DNA of 35,317 nt from Anaerolineae bacterium (GCA_003154115.1 PMCF01000343.1:1-35317), one strand, 5' to 3'. Positions 1 through 8,100 are shown, counted from the first letter of the stretch. Numbers and translations are program-made. Notes: generated from the letters alone by a model not told the origin.

Positions 1-2415
1 CACGCGGCACTCGTCGCCCCACTTCAGATCGCGCAGATCGCGCAGCACACACGGCGCGGTGTTGCGCGCCCACGGGCGCGTGCTGTCGATGGCAACCTTG
101 CCCTCATTGACGGCGTTCATCCACGCCCAGTCTTTGTCGTTGTTCGACGCATTGATGACGATCAGATAGCGCTCGTCTCCAATGCGATAGATCATCATGT
201 CGTCAATGGGAATACCGTCGCTGCCGAGCAGATAGTTATAGTGCGAGTTACCCACTTCCAGCGCGCTCACATCGTTGGCCGTGATCGTGTCGAGGAAGGC
301 ACAGGCGTTGGGGCCGCTGGCATCGCACACGCCCATGTGGCTCACGTCGAAGAGACCGGCGGCCTGCCGCGTGGCTTTGTGTTCTTCGATGACGCTGCTG
401 TACCACACCGGCATTTCCCACCCGGCGAATGGCACCATGCGCGCGCCCAGCTGCTTGTGCGTCTCGTTGAGCTTCGTCTTCTGGATCGGCGCGTTGTGCG
501 CATCCGCGTCGTGCCACTCGAACTTGGGCAGGGCTGCGCCGGTGCCCGGCACGGCCTGCCTGCCGATGAAGTAGGGCTTGTAAACGGCCACCGCGTCTTC
601 CAATTTCGCAGGCAGCTTGCCTATGGGTTTAGCTTCCACGTTGTATTTGACGGAGACCGGCCCGGCCAACTTCATCGCGGGATCGGCGTCGAAAGCCACG
701 TAGCCGTCCGAGAGATCGCGCAGCCACGCGGCCACGCGCGCGGCTTGCTTGCCCGGCAGGGCCAGCTGGAACGATCGGGCGGAGAGGCGCGTGAGAGTGG
801 CCGCGCTCATGATCGCGCCATGGGGTTCGAGCACGAAAGTCGGCTGCGTGTCACCATCGTGCAGAGCATCCACATCGTTGGTGGTGGTGTGCTGCACGAA
901 ACTGTGGGCCTTGTCGCCGGTGATGTCAAAGACCACGGTCGCGTCAGGATACTTGTCGTCGAGCGACCAGTAGTGCGGATAGCCGGACATGTCGGCGTGC
1001 ATGTCCACCCCGTTGCCGGCGAGTTCGGCCACGATGAGCTTGGTCTTTTCGAGCACGTCGAAATCCACCTTGGCCCGATAGGCTTCGCTGCCGCCCTTGA
1101 TGTCATAGGTGTAAGGCGTGCAGGCCTTGAGCAGTGTGGCAATGGCGTCGGCGAGTTTTTCGACTTCGGGTTCTTTCAAGCCACGCTGCGTGATCCAGTG
1201 CGTGCCGATGCGCACACCAGAGGCCGCGCCCGCGCCGGTATCGCCCGGAATGGTGTTGCGATTGGCGACGAGGCCGGCGAGATCGAGGATACGCGCAGCC
1301 ATATCGCCCATCAGCGGCGTGCCATCCGGCCCCTTGATTGATTTGCAATCGATAAGGAAGAGGTGCGAGTTGGTGCCGCCATAGGCGAGGCGAATGCCAC
1401 GATCCGCTAAAGCCTGCGCAAAGTGTGCGGCGTTCTTAACCGTTTGATGTTGCAGCTGCTTGAATTGATCGGTCTGCGCGAGTTTGAAGGCGACGGCCAG
1501 ACCCGCGATGGTGTTCATGTGCGGGCCGCCCTGTTCGCCGGGGAAGACGGCGCGATCGAGTTTGCGGCTGATCGCTTCGTCGAGCGTGACCAGGACTGCG
1601 CCGCGTGGGCCGCTCAACGTCTTGTGCGTGGTGAAGGAGAGCACATGCGCCAGGCCCAATGGGCTGGGAAACGCGCCCGCGATGACGAGGCCGGAGACGT
1701 GCGATATATCGGCCAGCAAGTACGCGCCCACTTCGTCGGCGATGTCGCGGAACTTCTTCCAGTCGGGCGCATAAGGATACGAGGTGTAACCCGCGATGAT
1801 CATCTTGGGCTTGTTGGCCAACGCGAGTTCACGAATCGTGTCGTAGTTCAATTGCTCGGTGACCGGATCGACATCATACGACACGATCTTGTAGTGCTTG
1901 CCCGATCGGTTGACGGGCGAGCCGTGCGTCAGATGTCCGCCTGCGACGAGCGACAAGCCCATCACCACATCGCCGGGTTTGACCAGCGCTTCGTAGACGG
2001 CGTTGTTGGCAGGCGCGCCCGATAAGGGCTGCACGTTCACGAAGATGCGTGAGGCCTCATACTTCTCGGTGGCGAAGCATTCGGCGCAGCGACGGCGGGC
2101 CAGCGCCTCGACGATGTCGGCATATTCCACGCCCTTGTAGTAACGCGGATCGCCATAGCGGCGATAGTAGCCGAGCTGTTCGTCGTAGTCGAGAATCTGT
2201 GCTTCGGTCTGTTTACGCGTGTGCGAATCGGGATAGCCTTCCGCATACAGGTTGTGCAGCGGGGACATCAACGCCTCGCGCACGGCTTCGGGCACGGTCG
2301 ATTCGCTGGCGATGAGAATCAGCTTGCGAATTTGCCGGGCGGTCTCGTGATTGATCAATTCGGCGACAGCCGGATCAATCGAGCGAAGATCGCCACGAAA
2401 GAGAAAATCGGACAT
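1..2415 (-). CDS. glyA: Serine hydroxymethyltransferase fused to aminomethyltransferase (GlyA-GcvT), partial
   Basis: The open frame has 805 codons and runs off the left edge. Residues about 1-485 are a PLP-dependent serine hydroxymethyltransferase: ESTVP and LYAEGYP near the N terminus, and FTTHKTLSGPRG carrying the Schiff-base lysine at K265. It interconverts serine and glycine, passing the C1 unit to tetrahydrofolate. From about residue 645 (LGARMVPFAGWEMPVWY, then FDVSHMG) the frame is the N-terminal folate-binding part of the glycine cleavage T protein, which makes methylene-THF from the aminomethyl group of glycine. Residues about 488-590 between them resemble the start of a second, degenerate T-protein domain (see findings). 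The start is ATG 2413-2415 with AAGGAG 8 nt upstream and a promoter further up. The fusion would join two enzymes that share glycine and methylene-THF. Domain identity is certain; the activity of the partial T domain cannot be judged here. Confidence 0.93.
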   Translation of the reverse strand, partial: MSDFLFRGDLRSIDPAVAELINHETARQIRKLILIASESTVPEAVREALMSPLHNLYAEGYPDSHTRKQTEAQILDYDEQLGYYRRYGDPRYYKGVEYADIVEALARRRCAECFATEKYEASRIFVNVQPLSGAPANNAVYEALVKPGDVVMGLSLVAGGHLTHGSPVNRSGKHYKIVSYDVDPVTEQLNYDTIRELALANKPKMIIAGYTSYPYAPDWKKFRDIADEVGAYLLADISHVSGLVIAGAFPSPLGLAHVLSFTTHKTLSGPRGAVLVTLDEAISRKLDRAVFPGEQGGPHMNTIAGLAVAFKLAQTDQFKQLQHQTVKNAAHFAQALADRGIRLAYGGTNSHLFLIDCKSIKGPDGTPLMGDMAARILDLAGLVANRNTIPGDTGAGAASGVRIGTHWITQRGLKEPEVEKLADAIATLLKACTPYTYDIKGGSEAYRAKVDFDVLEKTKLIVAELAGNGVDMHADMSGYPHYWSLDDKYPDATVVFDITGDKAHSFVQHTTTNDVDALHDGDTQPTFVLEPHGAIMSAATLTRLSARSFQLALPGKQAARVAAWLRDLSDGYVAFDADPAMKLAGPVSVKYNVEAKPIGKLPAKLEDAVAVYKPYFIGRQAVPGTGAALPKFEWHDADAHNAPIQKTKLNETHKQLGARMVPFAGWEMPVWYSSVIEEHKATRQAAGLFDVSHMGVCDASGPNACAFLDTITANDVSALEVGNSHYNYLLGSDGIPIDDMMIYRIGDERYLIVINASNNDKDWAWMNAVNEGKVAIDSTRPWARNTAPCVLRDLRDLKWGDECRV

Positions 2416-2474
2416 GGTCACTCCTTGCTGAGGATTAGAGCTCGTATCCTGCGGGCCGGGGTTTGGGCAGGCGT

Positions 2475-2503
2475 ATTGTAGCACCAGCAGGGCCGAGGGG
2501 CAA
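2475..2503 (-). promoter_or_regulatory. Promoter of glyA-gcvT
   Basis: On the minus strand, TTGCCC (2498-2503) is followed after 17 nt by TACAAT (2475-2480). This is a good sigma-70-type promoter about 60 nt upstream of the start codon and in the right orientation. Confidence 0.7.
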
Positions 2504-2509
2504 TGGAGA

Positions 2510-2547
2510 AATGCTGAATGCGGAGTGTGGAATGGGGAATGGAGTGG
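2510..2547. repeat. GAATG-rich low-complexity tract
   Basis: A run of imperfect GAATG/GGAATG words lies upstream of the glyA promoter in the 281-nt gap between glyA and the next gene. It has no coding character. Nothing else in this gap was recognised apart from the two divergent promoters. Confidence 0.35.
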
Positions 2548-2660
2548 TGTTGCGTTCGATGTGTCACATTGCACCTGCGGTGGGTGCAGGTGTTCCAAAC
2601 GACGCCAAGGTGCACCTCCACTGTTGCACAGCGGACAAGGCGAGTGAGGAATCTCCTGGC

Positions 2661-2688
2661 TTGTCGAGTGAGTGAGATGGAGTACAAT
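2661..2688 (+). promoter_or_regulatory. Promoter of the DUF2283 gene, apparently leaderless
   Basis: TTGTCG (2661-2666), 16-nt spacer, TACAAT (2683-2688). The ATG at 2697 begins only 8 nt after the -10 box, so transcription would start at or within a base or two of the start codon. No Shine-Dalgarno sequence precedes the ATG, which agrees with a leaderless mRNA. Confidence 0.6.
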
Positions 2689-2696
2689 TCTTTCAC

Positions 2697-2927
2697 ATGA
2701 CAAAGCATGATCTGGTGACGAGAATACTTCAACTTGTGCCCTCTCTGGTGGGATTACCGGATCATCGTCTCTGGACCGATTACGATGCTGAGGCGGATGT
2801 CCTCTATTTGAATTTTGAGCGCCCGCAGCAAGCGACCGATAGTGTCATGCGCGATAACGGTGTCTTGCTGCGCTACCGCGGAAATAAACTGGTAGGGATG
2901 ACCGTGTTTGAAGCATCAAAGCGTTGA
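2697..2927 (+). CDS. DUF2283 family small protein
   Basis: A 76-residue protein. The centre, DYDAEADVLYLNFERPQ, is the typical DUF2283 opening (Y-D-x-E-A-D-x-L-Y), followed by a strand-rich stretch ending LVGMTVFEASKR. Members are 60-80 residues long and have no settled function; some sit beside toxin-like DUF4258 proteins, but no such partner is next to this one. The N-terminal 20 residues before the domain are helical and not part of the usual core. The gene stands alone between the divergent glyA and the convergent tRNA-Val. The start is set by the promoter, since there is no ribosome binding site. Confidence 0.8.
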   Translation: MTKHDLVTRILQLVPSLVGLPDHRLWTDYDAEADVLYLNFERPQQATDSVMRDNGVLLRYRGNKLVGMTVFEASKR

Positions 2928-2951
2928 ATGTAGCTGCCAGTCCCTGAACGT

Positions 2952-2977
2952 AAAAACCGCCGAATGATTCTCGGCGG
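2952..2977 (-). terminator. Rho-independent terminator of tRNA-Val
   Basis: On the minus strand, CCGCCGA and TCGGCGG form a perfect 7-bp stem with a 7-nt loop, followed directly by five T. It lies about 30 nt downstream of the tRNA 3' end and points the same way. Confidence 0.85.
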
Positions 2978-3007
2978 CTGTGTCTATGGTGGGCGTCCCA
3001 CCACAGG

Positions 3008-3081
3008 TGGGCGGTATAGGACTTGAACCTACGACCTCCTCTTTGTAAGAGAGGCGCTCTAACCAGCTGAGCTAACCGCCC
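3008..3081 (-). tRNA. tRNA-Val (anticodon TAC)
   Basis: A complete 74-nt cloverleaf reads on the minus strand. The acceptor stem is GGGCGGT/ACCGCCC, the D stem GCTC/GAGC, the anticodon stem CCTCT/AGAGG with loop CTTACAA (anticodon TAC, reading GUA valine codons), and the T arm has loop TTCAAGT. The discriminator base is A and CCA is not encoded. Promoter and terminator are both visible, so this is a single-gene transcription unit. Confidence 0.97.
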
Positions 3082-3092
3082 GCGCGAGGGTG

Positions 3093-3121
3093 ATTATAAG
3101 CGTGCCACCATGATCGGTCAA
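3093..3121 (-). promoter_or_regulatory. Promoter of tRNA-Val
   Basis: Near-consensus promoter on the minus strand: TTGACC (3116-3121), 17-nt spacer, TATAAT (3093-3098). The predicted start is about 5 nt before the mature tRNA 5' end. Confidence 0.85.
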
Positions 3122-3192
3122 GGCGCGGGTTGGTTGACGTCCCGGCACGGGCAAGCGACAATCATATTATCTTGACGCAGGAGATGAATCAA

Positions 3193-4413
3193 ATGGGTTC
3201 ACAGACCAGTTACATCCTCAAAATCACGAAGCAGAGCGATCCCCGTGACTCATGCCTGATCGAATTACTTGACGTGCAGACGCTGCTCGATCTGCATAAC
3301 ACGATTCAGACGGCCTTTGGCGCTGGCGGCGATGCGCCGTTTTCATTCCTCATGAGCGGCCGATCGGGTAATGAAGCGGTGGAATACGCCGAGCAGTTTC
3401 AGTCGATCGGACGCGGCGTCAGCCGGACGTTTTTGCGCAGCCTGTCGTTGCGGCCCGATCAGAAGTTCTCTTACGTCGGCGACGCCCGGTTTTCAGTGCA
3501 AGTCATCGCCGTGAATGAAAATGCGCCAGGCGGACATTATCCGCGAATTTTGGAGTCGCATCGCGCATCACCTCTCGAAGAGGGAGAAACCGAAGGCGTA
3601 AAAGCGACGGCTGAAAAGGCCCACGCGAAGGCGGTCGAGGGTAAAGTCGAAAAAGGTAAGGAGGAAAAGGACGAGAAGAAAGAAGACAAGGAAAAAAGGG
3701 AGGGCGAGGAAAAAGAGAAGGGACCCAAAGAAGACAAGGAAAAGACTGACGAAGACGAAGAGGACAAAGACAAGGAAGAGAACAAGGACGAAGAAGAGAA
3801 AGAAGAGGCTAAAGAAGAAGGCGAATCGGAGGAGGTCGAAGAAGAGGAAGAGAGTGAAGAAGAGGAGGGTGAAGAGGAGGAAGGGCCAGAGGCTAAAGTT
3901 GAAGGGGCAGAAGAGTCGGAAGAGGCCGAGAAGCCTGAAGAAGACAACGAAGAAACTGAAAAGGAAGAAGAGTCTGAAGAAAAGGAAAAACCCGAGCAGG
4001 AAGAGAAAGAGAAAGAGGAAGAAAAGGAAGAAGAAAAAGAAGAGGAGGAAGCGGAAGAAGAAACTGACGAAGCCGAGGAAAAACCAGAGGCCGAGCCAGA
4101 AAAAGAGAAAGAAGAAAAGGAAGAGCCAGAAGAAGCGGAGGAAGAGGAGAAAGAAGAACCAGAAGAAGAGGGCGAAAAGGCGGACGAAGCCGAAGGGGCC
4201 GAAGAAAAACCTGACGCAGAAGAACCCGAAGGTGAATCACATGCCGCCGAAGACGCCGCAGAGCCTGAAGCAGCCGAACCGGCTGAATCCGCCCAGTCTG
4301 CCCCTGCCGACATTGGCGCGGCGGACGATGTCACCGCCGAAGATAGCGCCGTTGGTGATGAGGATAGCGAGGATGCCGACGAGGGGGAGGCCGACGGCGG
4401 CGCGGCCAGTTGA
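3193..4413 (+). CDS. pRiA4b ORF-3-like domain protein with long acidic Glu/Lys tail
   Basis: A 406-residue protein. Residues 1 to about 125 are globular: SYILKITKQ, LLDLHNTIQTAFG, FLMSG, KFSYVGDARFSVQVIAV and GGHYPRILE follow the order of the plasmid pRiA4b ORF-3-like / IS1096 passenger fold (YxLKV, LHxxIQxAFG, FxYxxDxxxxxxVxxI, YPRxxE). The function of that family is unknown. From about residue 131 to the end the chain is almost only Glu, Lys, Asp and Ala, becoming Glu/Ala-rich at the C terminus; it should be disordered and strongly acidic. The start is ATG 3193, 9 nt after AGGAG (3179-3183). The longer frame from 3130 would overlap the tRNA promoter region and has no ribosome site. The tail is encoded by near-pure purine codons. 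Family call moderate, coding status good. Confidence 0.75.
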   Translation: MGSQTSYILKITKQSDPRDSCLIELLDVQTLLDLHNTIQTAFGAGGDAPFSFLMSGRSGNEAVEYAEQFQSIGRGVSRTFLRSLSLRPDQKFSYVGDARFSVQVIAVNENAPGGHYPRILESHRASPLEEGETEGVKATAEKAHAKAVEGKVEKGKEEKDEKKEDKEKREGEEKEKGPKEDKEKTDEDEEDKDKEENKDEEEKEEAKEEGESEEVEEEEESEEEEGEEEEGPEAKVEGAEESEEAEKPEEDNEETEKEEESEEKEKPEQEEKEKEEEKEEEKEEEEAEEETDEAEEKPEAEPEKEKEEKEEPEEAEEEEKEEPEEEGEKADEAEGAEEKPDAEEPEGESHAAEDAAEPEAAEPAESAQSAPADIGAADDVTAEDSAVGDEDSEDADEGEADGGAAS

Positions 4414-4620
4414 TGGCGGGAACGGGGTTACAGATTTATCGGTAATCGGCGCTCCTAAGCGTCTATTTTTGATTTCTCATGCTTATTTTTATTTCCTCGA
4501 TGGTGAAAAACGATCAAAATGTGGTTACTTTGAAACGATTTTTGTTTACTGCGCTAAAAAATTCCGTCACTCAGCAAGAAAACATGCTTACTTTGCTCTT
4601 CCTACGCTTAAAGGAATCAA

Positions 4621-4767
4621 AAAGTAATGCTAAGCAACAACAAAGTAACGCAAAGCACAAGCAAAGTAACATCAAGCAAGAGTATAGATACCGTAAGGAG
4701 TGATAAAGTAACGTTAAGGGATAGCAAAGTAACATCAAGCAATGATAAAGTTACCAGTACAATACCA
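4621..4767 (+). repeat. 21-bp tandem repeat array, seven units
   Basis: Units start at 4621, 4642, 4663, 4684 (degenerate), 4705, 4726 and 4747, exactly 21 bp apart. The core is AAAGTAAC-N2-(C/T)AAGCAA with a variable 4-nt tail. A lone unit recurs at 4893-4913 and inverted cores lie at 4524-4532 and 4586-4597. The 21-bp step is two helical turns, so all copies face the same side of the DNA, as in iteron-like or operator arrays. There are no unique spacers, so this is not CRISPR. Confidence 0.8.
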
Positions 4768-4924
4768 TAGCCAATTTTCAAAAAGGAATATTTAGGCCCC
4801 ATATCTTGCGGTAGCAGCATGCGCTAACCGGCAGATATGGCGGTCGAAAAAGTCATCTGAAATTTTGGCGAAGGTATTGCAGTAGCAACAACAAAGTAAC
4901 GGCAAGCAATGATTGGGGAACATT

Positions 4925-5016
4925 GACCCTCACCCCCGGCCCCTCTCCCTAAAAGTGGAGAGGGGGGAAGGCGCTCACTCCCTCTCCCAGCAAGGGAGAG
5001 GGCCGGGGTGAGGGTC
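4925..5016. repeat. Large REP-like palindrome
   Basis: The left arm begins GACCCTCACCCC and the right arm ends GGGGTGAGGGTC; the arms stay complementary for about 24 bp with small bulges and enclose two internal GAGAGGG/CCCTCTC hairpins. This resembles common dispersed CCCTCACCCCGGCCC-type intergenic repeats. Confidence 0.7.
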
Positions 5017-5020
5017 GATC

Positions 5021-5080
5021 CTACCGTCCCATCTTCCCCCGCACCCGCGCAAGGTGTTGCTCGATGCAACGGATGAACAA
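5021..5080 (-). pseudogene. Duplicated 3'-end scrap of a CHAT/TPR gene
   Basis: Positions 5021-5050 match 5187-5216, the last ten codons of the CHAT-TPR gene, with one mismatch. On the minus strand the scrap reads EQHLARVRGKMGR and a stop in frame, against DIARVRGKRGR and a stop in the real gene. Similarity fades upstream near the GAGCAACA word. It looks like the tail of a lost paralogue or a partial tandem duplication. No larger homologous segment is visible. Confidence 0.5.
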
Positions 5081-5129
5081 CCGACACATGCGGTGCACGG
5101 AGTCCCCATCTTTTGGGGGAGTGCTCCCG

Positions 5130-5159
5130 TAAACGGATGACGGTTGCGCTATCCGTTTA
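5130..5159. repeat. Hairpin repeat with ATCCGTTTA arms
   Basis: TAAACGGAT and ATCCGTTTA form a perfect 9-bp stem with a 12-nt loop, just downstream of the CHAT gene stop. The word GCGCTATCCGTTTAT recurs at about 25996, so it belongs to a dispersed family. No T-run follows, so I do not call it a terminator. Confidence 0.5.
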
Positions 5160-5186
5160 TCCGATGCCTATTCGTTGCCTCGCCCC

Positions 5187-8100
5187 CTACCGTCCCCTCT
5201 TCCCCCGCACCCGCGCGATGTCTTGTTGCGCCATTTGCACTTCAAGTGCCATGCCCACCTGCTGGAAAATGCTCAACGCTTGTTCATACTTTTCAAGCGC
5301 AGCACGGTATTCGCCTTGTTGCTCGTGAACGTGGCCCAGAAGCGCCAAAGTAATACCCATCTTTGGATCACCCAGTCGTTGCCGAATTTCCAGCGATTCG
5401 TTGAAGGCCGCAATCGCTTCACTCATCATTCCTGCATTGAAATACAACTTCCCTAATTCGGCAACGCTGTTCGCCGCGCCGGACTCGTCTCCGATGCGGC
5501 GCTTGATCTTTAGGCTCTCGCTGAAGCGCTCGAAGGCGTCTTGTTTACGGTTGAGTTCGATGAAGATGAGGCCCTGCGCGTGAAAGTCGGCGGCGAGGCC
5601 AGCCATGTCGTCCCGCTTGCGATCAATTGCCTCGGCCTGCTGACTGTGGGTCAGCGCCGCGTCGTAACTTTCTTTGTGTCGATAGAGCATCGAGAGTTGG
5701 TGCAGGCTGATGGCCTGACCTTCTTCGTTGCCGATCTCACGCTCGATTTGCAGCGAGGTTTGCTGCTTCTCGATGGCGCGGTCGTAGTCGCCCATTTGCT
5801 GATAGATGCCACTTATCTGGCCCAATCCTGCAGCTAGACTCTGCTTGTTGCCCGACTTTTCAGCGATAAGATTGCTCGCTTCGTGCATTTCCAACGCCTC
5901 GGCTAGACGGCCCTCATCTTGAAGCAAGCTCGCCAGATTGCCCTGCGCGACAGCACGATTGGGACCTTCGAGAGAGTCGATGCTACGGCGCAGGAGGCTC
6001 TTGGCCAAGTCGCGCTGGCCCCAGCGGGCGAGCACATCCCACACGGCGTTGACAATGGAACCCGCCGCATCAACCTGTCCGGCCTGAAAGAGATGGTGCT
6101 GCCATTGCAAGGCGCGCTCCATCGCCCAATGGGCGTGATCTATGTTTTGGGTCTGCATGACCCACATGCCGACAACACCTTGATCGGAGCGGGCCAGTTG
6201 TTCGATTTGTTCGTCGGTGACGGTTTGGCCGCTTTGGGTGACCGCTTGTCGTGCGGCCTCGACAAACGGCGCACCATAGAAGGTGGCAGCGCGGAGGTGC
6301 AGGTCGCGGCGGGCGTCAGCGGTGAGGGGGTGTAGCAGGTATTCGCGCACGACGGAGTGAAGGGTGTACCCCGGGTCACCCTTGTTGGTGGTGCCTTGCA
6401 GTTGGATGAGGGAGAGGTCGAGGAAATGCGACAGCATGGATTGAATGTCGGTGTCTGGTAGGGGCGAGGTATACCTCGCCCCTACGATTAAATCACGTGC
6501 CACCTGCCACCAAAACGGTTCTTCGAGGATGGCGAGAGTGGTCAGGGCGTCGCGTTCGGTGGGCGAGAGGCGAGCCAGCAGATCGTTGAGGAAGTAGGCT
6601 TCCCATTCTTCGGCCAATCGGTAGCCCAACGCGGGATCATCCAGCAGGGCGTGCAAGGATCCACCTGTGCCGAGCCAACCGTCCAGCAGTTCCAGCGTCT
6701 TGGGGTGGCCGCCCACACGGGCGTAGGCTTGTAATTGGTCGCTCAACGGCGCGGCCTTCAGGCGCGGCAGCGCGTTCATCAGTAGGATGGCCTGTTGCCG
6801 CGTCAGGCCGGGCAGTTGGATGTCCAAGCGGTTTTGCGGCGGCAGCGCTTCGATGCCCGCCCAGCGATAACGGCTCGTGAAGATCAACGTGGTGCGCACA
6901 TCGTAGGCGGAGAGCAGGCCGCGCAGGACATCACGCGTCACCGCATCGGCGATGGCGAAAGCGTCATCCACCCTCCCTCCAGTCCCTCCCTGCAAGGGCG
7001 GGATGTCTAACCACGATTCGAGGTTGTCGAAGACGATGACATAGCGCTGTGTGGCAAGCATTTGCAGCGCTTGCCGCGCTCGATCAGCCGGATCGAGATT
7101 CGAGGCGAGCAGCAGCGCGGCGGCCTCGGCGTGATTGGTCTTGCCCTGCGCCTGCCAGAATGAGGCGATCTTGTTCAACGCATCGACGGGCTGCGAGAGT
7201 TCGTGGCAGCGGATGACGCACACACCGTCGAGATCGACGCCGGGGCGTTGCAGCAGTTTAGCCGTCAGCGTGGTCTTGCCCACGCCGCCGATGCCGCGCA
7301 CGTAGATCGGTGTGTGTTGACGCAACGCGCGTCGCAATGAGCGCAATTCCTTGCGCCGCCCGACGAAAATACGTGGCAACGTCAATCCGCCCAGATCACG
7401 TTGTTGGGGCGACCCTTGCGGTCGTCCGGGGGCAGACGCGAGGTCTGCCCCTACACGATCAGGATCGATCAATCGCAAACCCGGCGCACGCACATATAAC
7501 GCGGGCACGCCCCAATCGAAGCGGCGCAGGTCGCTCGGTCGAGCTTCGTCGAGGTGGCGCAAGGCCAAGCGGGTTTGCCTCAGCGCTTCTTCGGGCGTGC
7601 GACCGCGCGCCAGTTCAGCATAGAAGACGCGCGCCAACTCAATCGCTGAAGTGTCGAGGATGCTGAATTGCATCGCCAGCACGGCAGGCACATCGGCTTG
7701 CAGCAGGCCCGTCGCCACGCTGTCGAAGGCGTCCAGTCCGCTGGTCTTGGCGCTCTGGCAGGCCGACAGGACGATCAGCCGCAGATCGCGCTGGCCGATC
7801 AATAAGGGACGCAATTGCTGCGGCCCGATCAAGTCCGATTGACCCTCGGCATCTTCAAAGCACAACTTGCCTTCGTTGATTTCTTTGTCGTCTTTGTCCT
7901 TCTTGATGAATGCGCCGTGGCCGGTGAAGTGTAGCACGTGGTAGGGCGTGCGGCTCAATGCATCTTGCAGCGCGGGCAGCGTCGCGTCGTCAAGGTAGTC
8001 CACCTGCACCTGCCCGTTGCGGCGCAAATCGTCCAGCGCCTCTTGCATCACGGCCAGTTCGCGCTCCACGTCCAATTCGGCCTGATCGTCGGGTGAGGCG

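Larger units (their letters stand above)
4414..5186. other. 773-nt gene-free spacer filled with repeats
   Basis: No convincing gene. In order it holds an AT-rich stretch with inverted copies of CAAAGTAAC (4524-4532, 4586-4597), a 21-bp periodic array (4621-4767), a lone further unit (4893-4913), a large palindrome (4925-5016), a scrap matching the 3' end of the CHAT gene (5021-5050) and a 9-bp stem hairpin (5130-5159). Short frames across the array merely translate the 21-bp period as 7-residue repeats. Confidence 0.7.

Noticed and set aside
241-1341. 366-residue plus-strand open frame
   Set aside because: It lies entirely antisense to the glyA-gcvT fusion and is low-complexity His/Arg/Val-rich, as expected for a shadow of GC-rich coding DNA.
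3130-3192. Earlier start for the acidic-tail protein
   Set aside because: No ribosome site there and it crowds the tRNA-Val promoter; AGGAG fits ATG 3193.
3537-4334. 265-residue Ser-rich minus-strand frame
   Set aside because: It is the complement of the Glu/Lys purine tract (TCN codons opposite GAN), with no ribosome site.
3854-4627. 257-residue Lys/Arg-rich plus-strand frame
   Set aside because: It is the shifted reading of the same purine tract and runs on into the repeat spacer; no independent start signal.
4621-4767. CRISPR array
   Set aside because: Units are 21 bp end to end with no unique spacers of constant length, and no cas genes are in the window.
4479-4820. Small frames on both strands across the 21-bp array (SNAKQQQ-type and LLDVTLL-type repeats)
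   Set aside because: The 7-residue periodicity comes from the 21-bp DNA repeat being a multiple of three. No ribosome sites or conserved domain.
7310-7842. Possible frameshift or break in the CHAT gene caused by repeats
   Set aside because: The frame stays open across all three repeat inserts and the domains on both sides are intact, so the gene is not a pseudogene by sequence.
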